A stretch of DNA of 64,000 nt from CAWCQC01 sp963819905 (GTDB lineage: Bacteria; Actinomycetota; Thermoleophilia; Gaiellales; Gaiellaceae), in contig CAWFXP010000010.1 of the NCBI GenBank assembly GCA_963819905.1, positions 62,001 through 126,000 on the forward strand. The letters run 5' to 3'. How positions within the stretch are numbered: position 1 is the first letter of the stretch; every line of letters starts with the position of its first letter. The position numbers were made by a program, and so were the translations under genes. The notes below the pieces were generated by a model. The model saw only the letters and a list, made by a program, of their open reading frames with translations. It was not told the DNA's origin and ran no database searches. Positions 8,093 to 17,390 of this stretch are shown here, piece after piece.

Positions 8093-9988
8093 TCAGGATG
8101 GAGCAGTCTGAGCGGCCTCGAAGAGGCGCTCCCAGCGGCCGATCAGCTCCTGGAGCTCCTCGCGCTCGCGGCGGTGGGCAGCGATCGCGTCGACGTCCGA
8201 CCAGTCCTCGGCCAGCGCGGCTTCGAGCGCGGCAATCCGCGTCTCCCGGGCGGCGATCTCGGCCTCGACCCGCTCGAGCTCGCTCGGCCCGGGTCTCCGT
8301 CTCTCACTCGGCTCGGGCGCGGGCTTGCGACGTTCCTTCGGTGCGGGCGCCGGCGGGCTTTCCGTCCCCTCCTCGGAGCGCAGCCTCACGAGCTCCGCCC
8401 AGCCGCCCTCGTAGGAGGCGATCCCGCGTTCCTCGACGGCGAGGATCCTGGTGGCCGTTCCGTCGAGCAGCGCCCGGTCGTGAGAAACGAGCAGCACCGT
8501 TCCGGGGAATGCGTCGAGCGCCGCCTCGAGCGCCTCCCGGCTCTCGAGGTCGAGGTGGTTCGTCGGCTCGTCGAGGACGAGGAAGTTCGCGCCCGAGGCG
8601 ACGACGAGCGCCAGGACGAGCCGGCGGCGCTCACCGCCCGAGAGCGCGGACACCGGCTTCTCGTGCGCGTCCCAGCCCGAGAAGAGAAAGCGACCGAGGA
8701 GCGCCTGGGCCTGCGGGCGCTGGAGCCCGGTCTCCGATTGCGCGGTGTGCAGCACCGTCTTCCTCCCGTCGAGCTCGGCGTCGTGCTGGGAGAAGTACGC
8801 GGGCACGACGCCGTGACCGAGCCGCGCGGCGCCGGCCGCCGGCTCTCGTTGGCCGAGGATGGTCTCGAGCAGCGTGGTCTTGCCGCTTCCGTTCGGGCCG
8901 ACGAGGCCGACGTGCTCGCCGCGCTCGAGCGCGAACGACACGCCGGCGAGAAGGTGCTTGTCCCCTGCGTCGACCGAGAGGCCGGTGACCTCGAGGACGG
9001 TGCGTCCGCTGCGCGCCGGCTGGAGGAACTCGAACCCGAGGCGCTTCGAGCGCCTGGTGAGGAGCGCCACCTCGCCTGCCGCGGCGCTTCGCTCCTTCTC
9101 GAGCCGCCCGATCTGCGTCAGCTTCGCCTGCGCCTGCTTCGCCTTGGACTTCTTCGCGCGGAAGCGCTCGACGAAACGCTCGAGCCGCGCGATGTCGACG
9201 GCCACCCGGTCGACCGTCTTCTGCGCGTGCAGGGCGCGCTCTGCCTTCTCTCGTCGCCAGACGTGCCACGGCCCGGCGAAGAAGGTGGAGCGGCCCGCTT
9301 CGAGCTCGAGCACGGCCGTCGCCGTCGCCTCGAGGAACCAGCGGTCGTGTGCAACGAGGATGATGCCGGCATCGAGCGAGGTGAGCTCCTGCTCGAGCCA
9401 TTCGAGGCTGTCCGTGTCGAGGTGGTTGGTCGGCTCGTCCAGCAGGAGGATGTCCGGGTCGCCGGCCAGCGCCCGTACGAGCGACGCGCGGGTCAGCTCC
9501 CCGCCCGAGAACGTCGAGAGCGGCCGCTCGAGGTCGCGGTCGGCGAAGCCGAGCCCCCGGAGCGTGCTCGACACGCGCTCGCGCCAGCCGTACCCGCCGG
9601 CGTGGTCGAGCCGCGCCTGTGCCTCGGCATACCGCTGGAGCGTCGCCTGCCCGTGGTCGCCGCCCGCCATCGCCTCTTCGAGCGCGCGCAGCTCCTGCTC
9701 GGCCGCGAGGCCGGCCGAGCCGGAGAGGGCGTAGTCCCGAAGGATCACGTCCTGGTGGCGCGGCGGGCGCTGATCGTGGAGCGCCAGCCGGGCACCCTTC
9801 TCGAAGGCGAGCTCCCCGCCGTGGAGGTCGGTCTCGCCCGTCAGCATCCGCAGGAGCGTCGTCTTGCCGGCGCCGTTCGGCCCGGCGAGCGCGATCCGGG
9901 CGCGTCGCTCGAGCGTGAACGAGACACCGTCGAAGAGGAGCGTCCCCGCGAACTCCTTCCTCAGGCTGGAGGCAATGAGAACGGCCAC
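8093..9988 (-). CDS. ABC-F family ATPase (Uup/Ettan-type ribosome-associated)
   Basis: A 631-aa protein with two ABC domains and no membrane segments. The first has Walker A GPNGAGKTT and signature FSGGELTRA, with LLDEPTNHLD; the second has GPNGSGKTT, LSGGERRRL and LVLDEPTNHLD. Between them is the charged P-site tRNA interaction motif region (RAKKSKAKQAQAKLTQI). A Pro-rich linker leads to a C-terminal coiled coil (about 565-625), as in Uup, which binds DNA or ribosomes. ABC-F proteins act on the ribosomal E site; some give antibiotic protection, but nothing here marks it as a resistance type. GTG 9988 starts the conserved MAVLIASSL. It is monocistronic or co-transcribed with the M32 peptidase gene 49 bp upstream. 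Confidence 0.92.
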   Translation of the reverse strand: MAVLIASSLRKEFAGTLLFDGVSFTLERRARIALAGPNGAGKTTLLRMLTGETDLHGGELAFEKGARLALHDQRPPRHQDVILRDYALSGSAGLAAEQELRALEEAMAGGDHGQATLQRYAEAQARLDHAGGYGWRERVSSTLRGLGFADRDLERPLSTFSGGELTRASLVRALAGDPDILLLDEPTNHLDTDSLEWLEQELTSLDAGIILVAHDRWFLEATATAVLELEAGRSTFFAGPWHVWRREKAERALHAQKTVDRVAVDIARLERFVERFRAKKSKAKQAQAKLTQIGRLEKERSAAAGEVALLTRRSKRLGFEFLQPARSGRTVLEVTGLSVDAGDKHLLAGVSFALERGEHVGLVGPNGSGKTTLLETILGQREPAAGAARLGHGVVPAYFSQHDAELDGRKTVLHTAQSETGLQRPQAQALLGRFLFSGWDAHEKPVSALSGGERRRLVLALVVASGANFLVLDEPTNHLDLESREALEAALDAFPGTVLLVSHDRALLDGTATRILAVEERGIASYEGGWAELVRLRSEEGTESPPAPAPKERRKPAPEPSERRRPGPSELERVEAEIAARETRIAALEAALAEDWSDVDAIAAHRREREELQELIGRWERLFEAAQTAPS

Positions 9989-10037
9989 GGGCTCCTAGGG
10001 TAGTGGGCGACGCCTCGGGGCAGCTCCGCCGGGCACG

Positions 10038-11543
10038 TCAGCTGGGACCGTAGATCGACCCGACCTTCGTCTCGAGGTAGCGGAGGTACGGCTCGGCGTC
10101 GATCGGCCCGCCGACGATACGGGCCAGTGTCTCCTTCGGAGCGAACTTGCGGCCGTGGCGGTGGAGCGACTCGCGGAGCCAGTCGCGAAGCTCGCCGAAC
10201 TCGCCGGCCTCGATCTGCGAGTCGAGCGCCGGAACGGCTTGCCGCGCCGCCTCCCAGATCTGCACCGAAATGACGTTCCCGAGCGAATAGGTGGGGAAGT
10301 AGCCGATCGAGCCGCCTGCCCAGTGGATGTCCTGGAGGACGCCGCGCGCGTCGTCCGGCACGTCGAGCCCGAGGTAGTCCTTCATCCGCGCGTTCCAGGC
10401 TTCCGGCAGGTCGCGCAGCGCGATCCGGCCCGCAATCATCTCCTGCTCGAGCTCGAAACGGAGGATGACGTGCAGGTTGTACGTCGCCTCGTCGGCCTCG
10501 ACCCGGATGAGCGAAGGCCGCACCTGATTGATCGCCCGGTAGAAGGCTTCCTCGTCGACACCGCCGAGAGCTTCGGGGAACGTCTCGCGAAGGCCGGGAA
10601 AGAAGCAGGACCAGAACGGGCGGCTGCGCCCGACGAGGTTCTCCCACAGACGGCTCTGCGACTCGTGCAGGCCGAGCGACACCCCGCCGGCGAGCGGCGT
10701 ACGCTCGAGCGTCGGGCTCCCCCCGTGCTCGTAGAGGCCGTGCCCGCACTCGTGCATGGCCGCGAAGAGCCCGGTGAGGCTCGTGCCGGCGTAGCGGGTC
10801 GTGATCCGGATGTCGTTCACCGAGAAGGTCGTCGCGAACGGGTGGGGTGCGAGGTCGAGGCGCCACGACGAGGTGTCGTAGCCGAATCGCTCGATCACCG
10901 AGAGGACGAACGCCTCCTGCCGGTCGATCGGGTAGTCGGCGTCGAGCATCGACCCGTCCACCGCGTCAGCGTTCTGGACGGCCGCCGCGATGAGCGGCAC
11001 CTGCCGGGCCTTCAGCTGCTCGAAGATCGTCCGCACCTCCGACGTCTTCATCCCTTGCTCGTAGTCGTCGAGCAGGACGTCGTAGGGCTCGTCCGTCGGC
11101 TCGAAGCAGTCGATGTAGGCGAGCTTCAGCTCGACGTTCCGCTCGAGGTGCGGCAGGAACCGCCCGAAGTCGGACTCGGCCCGCGCCTCGATCCAGGCGG
11201 ACTGGGCAAGCGACGCGGCGCGAGTCATCTCGGCCTCGAGGTCGGACGGCACCCGCAGCGCCTTGTCGAAGTCCCGGCGTGCCACCCTGATCAGGCTGGC
11301 CTCGTCGGAGCCCGGGTCGAGGCTCTCCTCGTACGGGCGCAGCTCCTCGAGCAGCTCGCCGATCCCGTCCTGGGTGAACCGCTCGTGCGCGACGCGACCC
11401 AGCGTCGCGAGCTGCTCCGCCCGGGCCTCGGCGCCGCCGCGCGGCATCATCGTCTGCTGGTCCCAGCCGAGCAGCCGGGTCGCCCGGCCCAGGTCGCAGA
11501 CCTGTGCGAGACGTGTCTTCAGATCCTCGTAGCGCTCGTCCAT
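10038..11543 (-). CDS. Carboxypeptidase Taq (M32) metallopeptidase
   Basis: A 501-aa cytosolic zinc carboxypeptidase. The M32 signatures are all present: HECGH (zinc ligands and catalytic Glu), HESQSRLWEN, IRVEADEATYNLH with the third zinc ligand region, and GYFPTYSLGN. Length matches the family. It would trim C-terminal residues from peptides. ATG 11543 starts MDERYEDL. The gene is divergent from the MFS gene (65 bp between starts) and upstream of the ABC-F gene on the same strand. Confidence 0.95.
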   Translation of the reverse strand: MDERYEDLKTRLAQVCDLGRATRLLGWDQQTMMPRGGAEARAEQLATLGRVAHERFTQDGIGELLEELRPYEESLDPGSDEASLIRVARRDFDKALRVPSDLEAEMTRAASLAQSAWIEARAESDFGRFLPHLERNVELKLAYIDCFEPTDEPYDVLLDDYEQGMKTSEVRTIFEQLKARQVPLIAAAVQNADAVDGSMLDADYPIDRQEAFVLSVIERFGYDTSSWRLDLAPHPFATTFSVNDIRITTRYAGTSLTGLFAAMHECGHGLYEHGGSPTLERTPLAGGVSLGLHESQSRLWENLVGRSRPFWSCFFPGLRETFPEALGGVDEEAFYRAINQVRPSLIRVEADEATYNLHVILRFELEQEMIAGRIALRDLPEAWNARMKDYLGLDVPDDARGVLQDIHWAGGSIGYFPTYSLGNVISVQIWEAARQAVPALDSQIEAGEFGELRDWLRESLHRHGRKFAPKETLARIVGGPIDAEPYLRYLETKVGSIYGPS

Positions 11544-11596
11544 CGCTGCTCGGACATCGTAGAGCCCCGCCGCGATGGGAGCGGCGACGCCGCGGC

Positions 11597-11602
11597 TATG
11601 CT
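11597..11602 (+). promoter_or_regulatory. -10 element (TATGCT) of an apparently leaderless MFS gene
   Basis: TATGCT ends 6 nt before GTG 11609 and there is no Shine-Dalgarno sequence, so transcription would start at or next to the start codon. Confidence 0.45.
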
Positions 11603-11608
11603 CACGCC

Positions 11609-12973
11609 GTGCGCGGCCTCCCGGCCTGGTCGATCGCCATGACCGTCGCGGTCGCCGCCGCGGTCGCTGTCGCGTTCGCGGACTCGTCGATCGTCGTCCT
11701 GGCCCTGCCGGAGCTGTACGCCGAGTTCGACACCTCGATCGTCGGCATCGCCTGGGTGATCACGTCGTACAACCTCGTGGTGGCGGTCGTCGCGCTCGCG
11801 ATCATCCCGGTCGTCGGGCGGTTCCGCGCCGAGTACGTGCTGGCCGCAGGCCTCGTCGTGTTTCTCGCCGCCTCCGTCGCGTGCGCGCTCGCGGACAGCC
11901 TCACCTGGCTGATCGCCGCCCGTTGCGTCCAGGGCCTCGGAGGGGCCCTCCTCCTCGCGGGCTCGCTGAACGTCCTCGTCGCACTGACGCGATCGCATGC
12001 CGCGGGCGCACACGTCTGGACGCTTGCCGGCACGTTCGGCGCGGCGCTCGGTCCGGCGCTCGGAGGCGCGTTGACGCAGGCCTTCGACTGGCGGGCGATC
12101 TTCGTCTTCCAGGCTCCGATCGCCGGCGTCGCGCTGCTCGCCGCCTTCGGGTCGCACGTGCGGTCGCCCACCCTCGACCCGTCGCGCGGGCCGCTTCGCC
12201 GCACCTTCCCTGCCAACGTGGCGCTCGCGCTCGTGTTCGGCGCGCTCGTCGGGGCGCTCTTCCTCGCGGTGCTCTTGGTCGTGACCGCGTGGGGGTACTC
12301 GCCGCTCGGCGGTGCCGCGATCGTGTCGACGCTCCCCGCCGGTGCGCTCCTGGCCCACCCGCTGTCACTGCGCCTGCCGAGCCTCGCGGGGGCAGTCGGC
12401 GGGGCGGTGCTGCTCGCGCTCGGGCTCGTCGGGCTCGCCCTGCTGCCGTCGAGCGACGTCGTCTACGCCTGCCTGTCGCTCGCCCTCTGCGGCTTCGGGC
12501 TCGGGTTGTCGGTGCCGCCGCTCACCCGGGCGGCGCTCAAGGTCGAGTCCGGGCTCACGAGAACCGGGACGCTGACGATCGGGGCCAGGCACCTCGGTCT
12601 CGTCGTCGCGCTCGTCATGATCGCCCCGCTGCTCGCGCGCGATCTCGAGCCGGCCGGCAGCCGCGCGACCCTCAACGCGACGGCGGTCATCCTCGAGGGC
12701 GAGATCCCGCTCACCAAGAAGATCCCGCTGGCGCTCGACATGAGCGAGGCGTTCGGCCAGGCACGCCGCGGAGAGATTCCCGACCTGTCGGAACCGTTCG
12801 AACGGCAGGGGGCCTCCACCGACGAGAGCGTCGCGAACCTGCGCGACGACCTGATCGGCACGATCGAGGCGGCCATCACGCGCGCCTTCAGGAACTCGTT
12901 CTTCCTCTCGGCGCTGCTCGCCCTGCTCGCGCTCGTTCCGATTCTGGTCTTTCGCAGGAGGTCGACCGAGTGA
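11609..12973 (+). CDS. MFS transporter, DHA2-like drug/metabolite exporter
   Basis: A 454-aa integral membrane protein. The first segment starts after RGLPAWSIAMT; FADSSIVVLALPEL is the typical DHA2 (14-TMS) helix 1 motif and LIAARCVQGLGGALLLAG resembles motif C. Fewer than 14 segments are visible, and an approximately 100-residue hydrophilic loop precedes the last segment (LEGEIPLTKKIP to RAFRNSFFLSALL). GTG 11609 is chosen because a -10 hexamer lies 6 nt upstream; ATG 11639 is the alternative. It overlaps the next gene by 4 bp (GTGA). The substrate cannot be predicted. Confidence 0.85.
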   Translation: MRGLPAWSIAMTVAVAAAVAVAFADSSIVVLALPELYAEFDTSIVGIAWVITSYNLVVAVVALAIIPVVGRFRAEYVLAAGLVVFLAASVACALADSLTWLIAARCVQGLGGALLLAGSLNVLVALTRSHAAGAHVWTLAGTFGAALGPALGGALTQAFDWRAIFVFQAPIAGVALLAAFGSHVRSPTLDPSRGPLRRTFPANVALALVFGALVGALFLAVLLVVTAWGYSPLGGAAIVSTLPAGALLAHPLSLRLPSLAGAVGGAVLLALGLVGLALLPSSDVVYACLSLALCGFGLGLSVPPLTRAALKVESGLTRTGTLTIGARHLGLVVALVMIAPLLARDLEPAGSRATLNATAVILEGEIPLTKKIPLALDMSEAFGQARRGEIPDLSEPFERQGASTDESVANLRDDLIGTIEAAITRAFRNSFFLSALLALLALVPILVFRRRSTE

Positions 12974-13425
12974 AGCGGTCGTGGATCGGATTCGCGGGGC
13001 TCGGCGCGCTGCTTGCCGTGGCCGTCGCCCTGATCGCGGTCGAGCTCTCGAAAGGCGCGCTCGACTACGGAGAGGAGGCTGTTCCGGCCCCGTGCGTCGA
13101 CCGGCCGGCGTTCCCGGGGAGCGGCGTCGACGCGACCGTCCAGCGAATCGTCCTCGACGGCCTGGACGGCGCGGCGTGCGAGCTCGGAGTCACCCGCGAG
13201 GAGCTCGTGCTCTCGCTCGACGAGCGCTCCGGCTACACGATCGACTGGGACAAGGAGACGATCGAGCAGGCGGTGCGCGCGGGCCTTCTGAAGTCGGTGG
13301 ACGAGGCCGAGAACCGCGGGACCATCCCCGGCCTGCTCGCCACGCTCGTCAAGGAGATCATCGAGCGCGCGCCCATCGAGTGGCTGATCGAAGGCGGCGG
13401 CCAGATCGCCGGCCTGCTGAACTGA
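12970..13425 (+). CDS. Membrane-anchored small protein, partner of the MFS gene
   Basis: A 151-aa protein of unknown function with one N-terminal membrane segment (about 5-26, FAGLGALLAVAVALIAVEL) and an outward-facing or periplasm-like soluble domain containing PCVDRPAFPG and GAACELGVTREELVLSL, i.e. two cysteines that could pair. The central helical part (DGLDGAACELGVTREELVLSLD) looks like a helix-turn-helix-sized unit but is not a recognised DNA-binding motif. Start GTG 12970 overlaps the MFS stop, so the two are translationally coupled and probably work together. Confidence 0.7.
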   Translation: MKRSWIGFAGLGALLAVAVALIAVELSKGALDYGEEAVPAPCVDRPAFPGSGVDATVQRIVLDGLDGAACELGVTREELVLSLDERSGYTIDWDKETIEQAVRAGLLKSVDEAENRGTIPGLLATLVKEIIERAPIEWLIEGGGQIAGLLN

Positions 13426-13482
13426 GCACCACCGACGTCGAGCCGCGCTGGTAGCAGATCCCGGCGAGTAACGGCGAAGAAC

Positions 13483-13497
13483 AGGGGTCAGACCCCT
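13483..13497. repeat. REP-like palindrome AGGGGTC-A-GACCCCT
   Basis: A perfect 7-1-7 inverted repeat preceded by GAAC. Similar GGGGTCAGACCCC palindromes are known from dispersed REP-type families linked to REP-associated tyrosine transposases. No transposase gene is in the 285-bp intergenic region (13426-13711), which otherwise holds a short GCACA-N4-TGTGC inverted repeat and the promoter of the next gene. Confidence 0.45.
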
Positions 13498-13697
13498 CGA
13501 AGTGACCCGCGCAGTCTGGCGCACAGTTGTGTGCAAATCGGCACAGTTCGTTGCCGTTCTGCGCGAAAGCAGCCTCTCGGAGCCTGCTCGGACCAGGCCC
13601 GACCTGGCCGATGGCCGCTCTCGGGGGTTGACGAGTTGATCGCGGTTTGGCACATCTGCCGGGCTGAGGAGAGATCGGCCCGCCGGCCGGCCTGCGC

Positions 13698-13703
13698 TAC
13701 GAT
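13698..13703 (+). promoter_or_regulatory. -10 element (TACGAT) of the molybdopterin oxidoreductase gene
   Basis: TACGAT ends 8 nt before GTG 13712, with no Shine-Dalgarno sequence between, which again suggests a leaderless transcript. Confidence 0.45.
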
Positions 13704-13711
13704 CGCGGCGC

Positions 13712-15734
13712 GTGGTCGACACGATCCGCACCACCTGCCCGCGCGACTGCTACGACGCCTGCGGGATCGCGGTCGTCAAGGAGAACGGACGGATCAAGCA
13801 CGTCCGCGGCGACCCCGACCACCCGGTCAGCCGGGGCCGCCTCTGCCGGAAGTGCTCGATCGGCTACAACGGCGCGTTCCTCGATCCCGAGAAGCGGCTG
13901 CTGACGCCGCTCCGGCGGAGCGGGCCGAAGGGCGCCGGGTCGTTCGAGCCGGTCTCCTGGGACGATGCGCCTCGCGGAGATCGCCGCGCGCCTCCGCGAG
14001 ATCGCAGCCGCCGAGGGGCCGCAGGCGATCCTCAACACCCACTACACGGGGACGCTCTCGCTGCTCGCCTACGCCTTCCCGATGCGCTTCTTCAACCGGC
14101 TCGGCGCGACCGAGGTCGACCCCGACACCGTCTGCAACAAGGCCGGTCACGTCGCCCTCGACTACGTCTACGGGGCTTCCGAGAGCGGCTTCGACCCCCG
14201 AACCGCGGGAGACGCCGCGTGCGTCGTCGTCTGGGGCGCCAATCCGTCAGCGTCCGCGCCGCACGTCGACGAGCACTGGCTGTCCGAGGCGCCGGGGCAG
14301 GTCGTCGTCGTCGACCCGATCCGAACGCCGACGGCCGAGCGGGCCGACCTCCATCTGCAGCCCTTCCCGGGCAGCGACGCGGCGCTCGCCTTCGCCATGC
14401 TCGGGACGATCCGGCGGGCCGGCCGTCTCGATCGGGGCTTCCTCCGCGACCACACCGTCGGCTGGGACGAGCTCGAGCCGCACCTCGACGGCCGCGACGC
14501 CGCCTGGGGCGAGACCGTCACGGGCGTCCCTGAGGAGCTGATCGAAGAGGCGGCCCTCCTCTACGCGGAGGGACCCTCCCTCCTCTGGCTCGGCCAGGGG
14601 CTCCAGCGCCAGGCGACCGGCGGCAACGTCATGCGGGCGTGCGCCCTCCTCCCGGCCGCGACCGGGAACGTCGGCCGTCCGGGGGCCGGATTTCTCTACC
14701 TCAACGGATCGGACTCGCGCGGCATCGACTTCGACTATCTGACCGCGGCCCACCTGGCAACGGACGCCCCCGCTCCGGTGAGCCAGATGGATCTCGCCGA
14801 GACGCTGGAGAACCCCGCCCGCTCTCGGGCGCTCGTCGCCTGGAACATCAACGTCGCGGCCTCGAACCCCGACCAGGGCCGGCTCCATCGCGCGCTCGCG
14901 CGCGAGGACCTGTTCACGGTCGTGATCGATCTGTTCGCCACGGACACCGTCCGGTACGCCGACGTCGTCCTGCCCGCGGCGAGCTTCCTCGAGTTCGACG
15001 ACCTCGTCTGCTCCTACTTCGACCTGACGCTCTCTGCGCAGGTCAAGGCAGCCGACCCGCTCGGCGACTCGCTGCCGAACCAGGAGATCTTCCGCCGGCT
15101 GGCGCGGGCGATGGAATGCGTCGAGCCCGAGCTCTTCGAGCCGGACGCGTCGGTGCTGGAGCAGCTCCTGCACGGCACCGGCACCGGCCTTCGCTTCTCG
15201 GAGCTTGCCCGGGTCGGCACGGTCCCGCTCGGCGGCGAGCCGGTCGTCCAGTTCGAGGATCTCGCCTTCCCGACGCCGAGCGGGCGCATCGAGATCGCCT
15301 CCGACCGGGCGGAGGCCGACGGCTTGCCGCGGACGCCGCTGCCGATCGCAGACCCACGCCCGAGCGGCGGGCGCCTCAGGCTCCTCTCCCCCGCGTCGAG
15401 CTGGCTTCTGAACGACAGCTTCGCGAACGACCGCAAGATCGCCCGACGCCTCGGCGAGGCGACGGTCGCGGTGCACCCGGCCGACGCGGCCGAGCGGGGT
15501 CTCGGCCAGGGCGACGACGTGCTCCTCGCCAACGCCACGGGCACGTTGAGCCTCCGGCTCGAGCTGTCGGACGCAGTGCCGCGAGGGGTCGCGCTCTCGC
15601 ACAAGGGGCGCTGGCCCGGGCTCGAGCCGTCCGGCATGAACGTGAACGCGCTCAACCCCGGCGAGAAGGCCGACATGGGTGAGAGCACGGCCGTCCACGG
15701 CGTCGAGGTGATGCTGACGGCCGCGCCCGCGTGA
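13712..15734 (+). pseudogene. Molybdopterin oxidoreductase, frameshifted
   Basis: DMSO-reductase-superfamily enzyme, about 673 aa if repaired. The N-terminus carries a 4Fe-4S motif (TCPRDCYDACG and later LCRKC). The frame runs to FEPVSWDDA and then shifts at 13970-13971: the expected continuation LAEIAARLREIAAAEG lies one base further on, and removing one C from the CC pair restores a single reading frame to 15734. Downstream are the molybdopterin-binding blocks (NTHYTGTLSLLAY, VVWGANPS, ADVVLPAASFLEFDD) and the C-terminal dinucleotide-binding domain (HPADAAERGLGQGDDVLL). Without repair the N-terminal cluster is split from the catalytic part. No Tat signal, so cytoplasmic. It overlaps the next gene by 4 bp. 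Substrate unknown; a sequencing error is a real possibility. Confidence 0.85.
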
Positions 15735-16519
15735 TCCCGGGCGGCGACCCGGATCTGCCCCGCGCCCTCGCCTTCATGCGCGGCATGCGACGGAAGACGG
15801 CCCGGCGGATAGAGGAGCTGCCGGGGGGGTTCGCGGTTTTCGCCGACGAGCTGCCTGCGGTCTGGGACCTGAACCTCGTCTGGATCGACACCGTCCCCGA
15901 GGAGCTCGGGGCCGACGAGCTGGCCGCCTGGGCCGAGCGGGTGCAGGGCGCTGCCGGCCTTGCTCACCGGCGCATCGAGCTGGCGCGCGAGGAGGACGGC
16001 GAGCGGCTCGCCGCCGGCTTCGAAGACCTCGGGTGGGTGCGCTCGCGGCTGATGCTGATGGCCGACCGTCGCTCACCCGAGCGGCAGGCGGCGGGCGTCG
16101 ACGTCCGGGAGATCGACGCGGACGCGGTGCGCCGCTTCGCCGAGCGGCACCTGCGGACCGACCCGGAGGGCTTCCCGGAGGACGTCGTCCTGCAGATCGC
16201 CCAACTCCCGTTCGCCTACGAGCGCGCGGGGGCCCGCTTCTTCGGCGTCGAGGCGGACGGCGAGATCGTCGCCTCGGTCGACCTCTACCAGGAGGGAGCC
16301 ACGGCTCAGCTCGAGTCGCTCATCACCGATCCGGAGCACCGGAATCGCGGCTACGCAAGCGCGCTCCTGCTCCACGGCCTGCGCGAAGCCGTGGCTGTCG
16401 GAGCGACGCTCGTCTTCCTCCAGCCGGAGGAGGACGACTGGCCGAAGGAGCTCTACGCGAAGCTCGGCTGGGACACCATCGGGCGCCTGTCCGCCTTCAC
16501 GCGGCATCCGCCGGAGTAG
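15731..16519 (+). CDS. GNAT family N-acetyltransferase
   Basis: 262 aa. The C-terminal half is a GNAT domain with acetyl-CoA-binding motif A around LITDPEHRNRGYASALL and strand/helix EEDDWPKELYAKLGW near the end. The N-terminal 110 residues are a second, degenerate GNAT-like half (FEDLGWVRSRLMLMADR), typical of two-domain GNATs. GTG 15731 overlaps the upstream stop, so it is coupled to the molybdopterin oxidoreductase. Convergent with the SDR gene, 9 bp apart. Acceptor substrate unknown. Confidence 0.85.
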   Translation: MIPGGDPDLPRALAFMRGMRRKTARRIEELPGGFAVFADELPAVWDLNLVWIDTVPEELGADELAAWAERVQGAAGLAHRRIELAREEDGERLAAGFEDLGWVRSRLMLMADRRSPERQAAGVDVREIDADAVRRFAERHLRTDPEGFPEDVVLQIAQLPFAYERAGARFFGVEADGEIVASVDLYQEGATAQLESLITDPEHRNRGYASALLLHGLREAVAVGATLVFLQPEEDDWPKELYAKLGWDTIGRLSAFTRHPPE

Positions 16520-16528
16520 CGCCGCGGA

Positions 16529-17236
16529 CTACCAGGGGATCGGCTTGCGGTCGCGGAAGAATCCCCCGGTCGGCCCGTCGTCCGGAAGGGTCGCCAGCCA
16601 GACGGGCGTGTCTGCGCCCTCGGCAACCGAGCGCGCCGCGTTTGGGCCGCCCATGTCGGTCTCGACCCAGCCCGGGCAGCAGCTGTTGACGAGCACCCCG
16701 GTGCCGGCGAGCTCGTGCGCGAGGATCCTCGTCATCGCGTTCAGGGAGGTCTTCGAGACCCGGTAGCCGGGAGAGCCACCCCACATGTCGGAGAGCTGCC
16801 CCGAGCCGCTCGAGATGTTCACGATCCGGCCGTAGCCGCCGCGGCGCATGAGCGGCAGGAGCGCCGCCGTCACTCGCCAGGCGCCGAGCAGGTTCGTCTC
16901 GAGCGTCGCCCGGATCAGGTCGAGGTCCGGCTCGGTGCCGCTCACGGAGTCGTCGAGCAGCACCCCGGCGTTGTTGACGAGGACGTCGAGCCGGCCCGGC
17001 TCCGCCTCGAGCGCGGCAGCCAGCTCGTCGACGCTCGACTGGTCGGTCACGTCGAGCCGGCGCGCCACGACCGGCAGGCCGTCACGTTCGAAGGGGAGCG
17101 CCGCCACCTCCGCCTTGCCGAGGTCGCGCGCCGTGAGCACCGTCGTCAGCCCCTGCTCGGCGAGCCGGCGGACGATCTCGTGGCCGATGCCGCGGTTGCC
17201 GCCGGTGACCAGGGCGACGCGCGCTTCAGTCGTCAT
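16529..17236 (-). CDS. Short-chain dehydrogenase/reductase
   Basis: 235 aa classical SDR. TGGNRGIG binds NAD(P), RRLDVTD and NNAG follow in the expected places, and the catalytic Ser and Tyr-Lys are in NISSGSGQ and YRVSK, followed by PGWVETDMGG. Plant carbonyl reductase-like members share the pattern GNRGIG and the NNAG-bearing order. An NADP preference is possible because the first dinucleotide-binding loop has Arg after Gly-Gly-Asn. ATG 17236. It is divergent from the SCP2 gene; the 154-bp space holds a palindrome and a -10 hexamer. Confidence 0.93.
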   Translation of the reverse strand: MTTEARVALVTGGNRGIGHEIVRRLAEQGLTTVLTARDLGKAEVAALPFERDGLPVVARRLDVTDQSSVDELAAALEAEPGRLDVLVNNAGVLLDDSVSGTEPDLDLIRATLETNLLGAWRVTAALLPLMRRGGYGRIVNISSGSGQLSDMWGGSPGYRVSKTSLNAMTRILAHELAGTGVLVNSCCPGWVETDMGGPNAARSVAEGADTPVWLATLPDDGPTGGFFRDRKPIPW

Positions 17237-17324
17237 CTCGACCCGCTGCTCGACGCGTCCGCGGAACCGTCATCTCGGCGTTCAGCCTAGCGACGAAGCG
17301 GAGTTCCCTGCACCGGGCCCGCGT

Positions 17325-17347
17325 CATCCCGCGGGATGCCGTATCCT
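17325..17347 (+). promoter_or_regulatory. Palindromic operator candidate and -10 element before the storage-sugar/respiratory operon
   Basis: 17325-17338 is a perfect 14-bp palindrome (CATCCCGCGGGATG). A -10-like TATCCT lies at 17342-17347, so a protein on the palindrome would block RNA polymerase. The ATG of the first gene is 43 bp further on. No clear -35 was found. Confidence 0.4.
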
Positions 17348-17390
17348 GCCTCACGCTCGTTGGTAGTGGGGCCAGCGAGAACATCTACAC

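Noticed and set aside
8174..10003. Long plus-strand frame over the ABC-F gene
   Set aside because: Composition is a mirror of the coding strand, with no family motif and no ribosome-binding site.
13426..13711. Possible short gene in the 285-bp gap
   Set aside because: No frame with a start and ribosome-binding site longer than about 30 codons shows protein-like composition; the gap holds a palindrome and a promoter.
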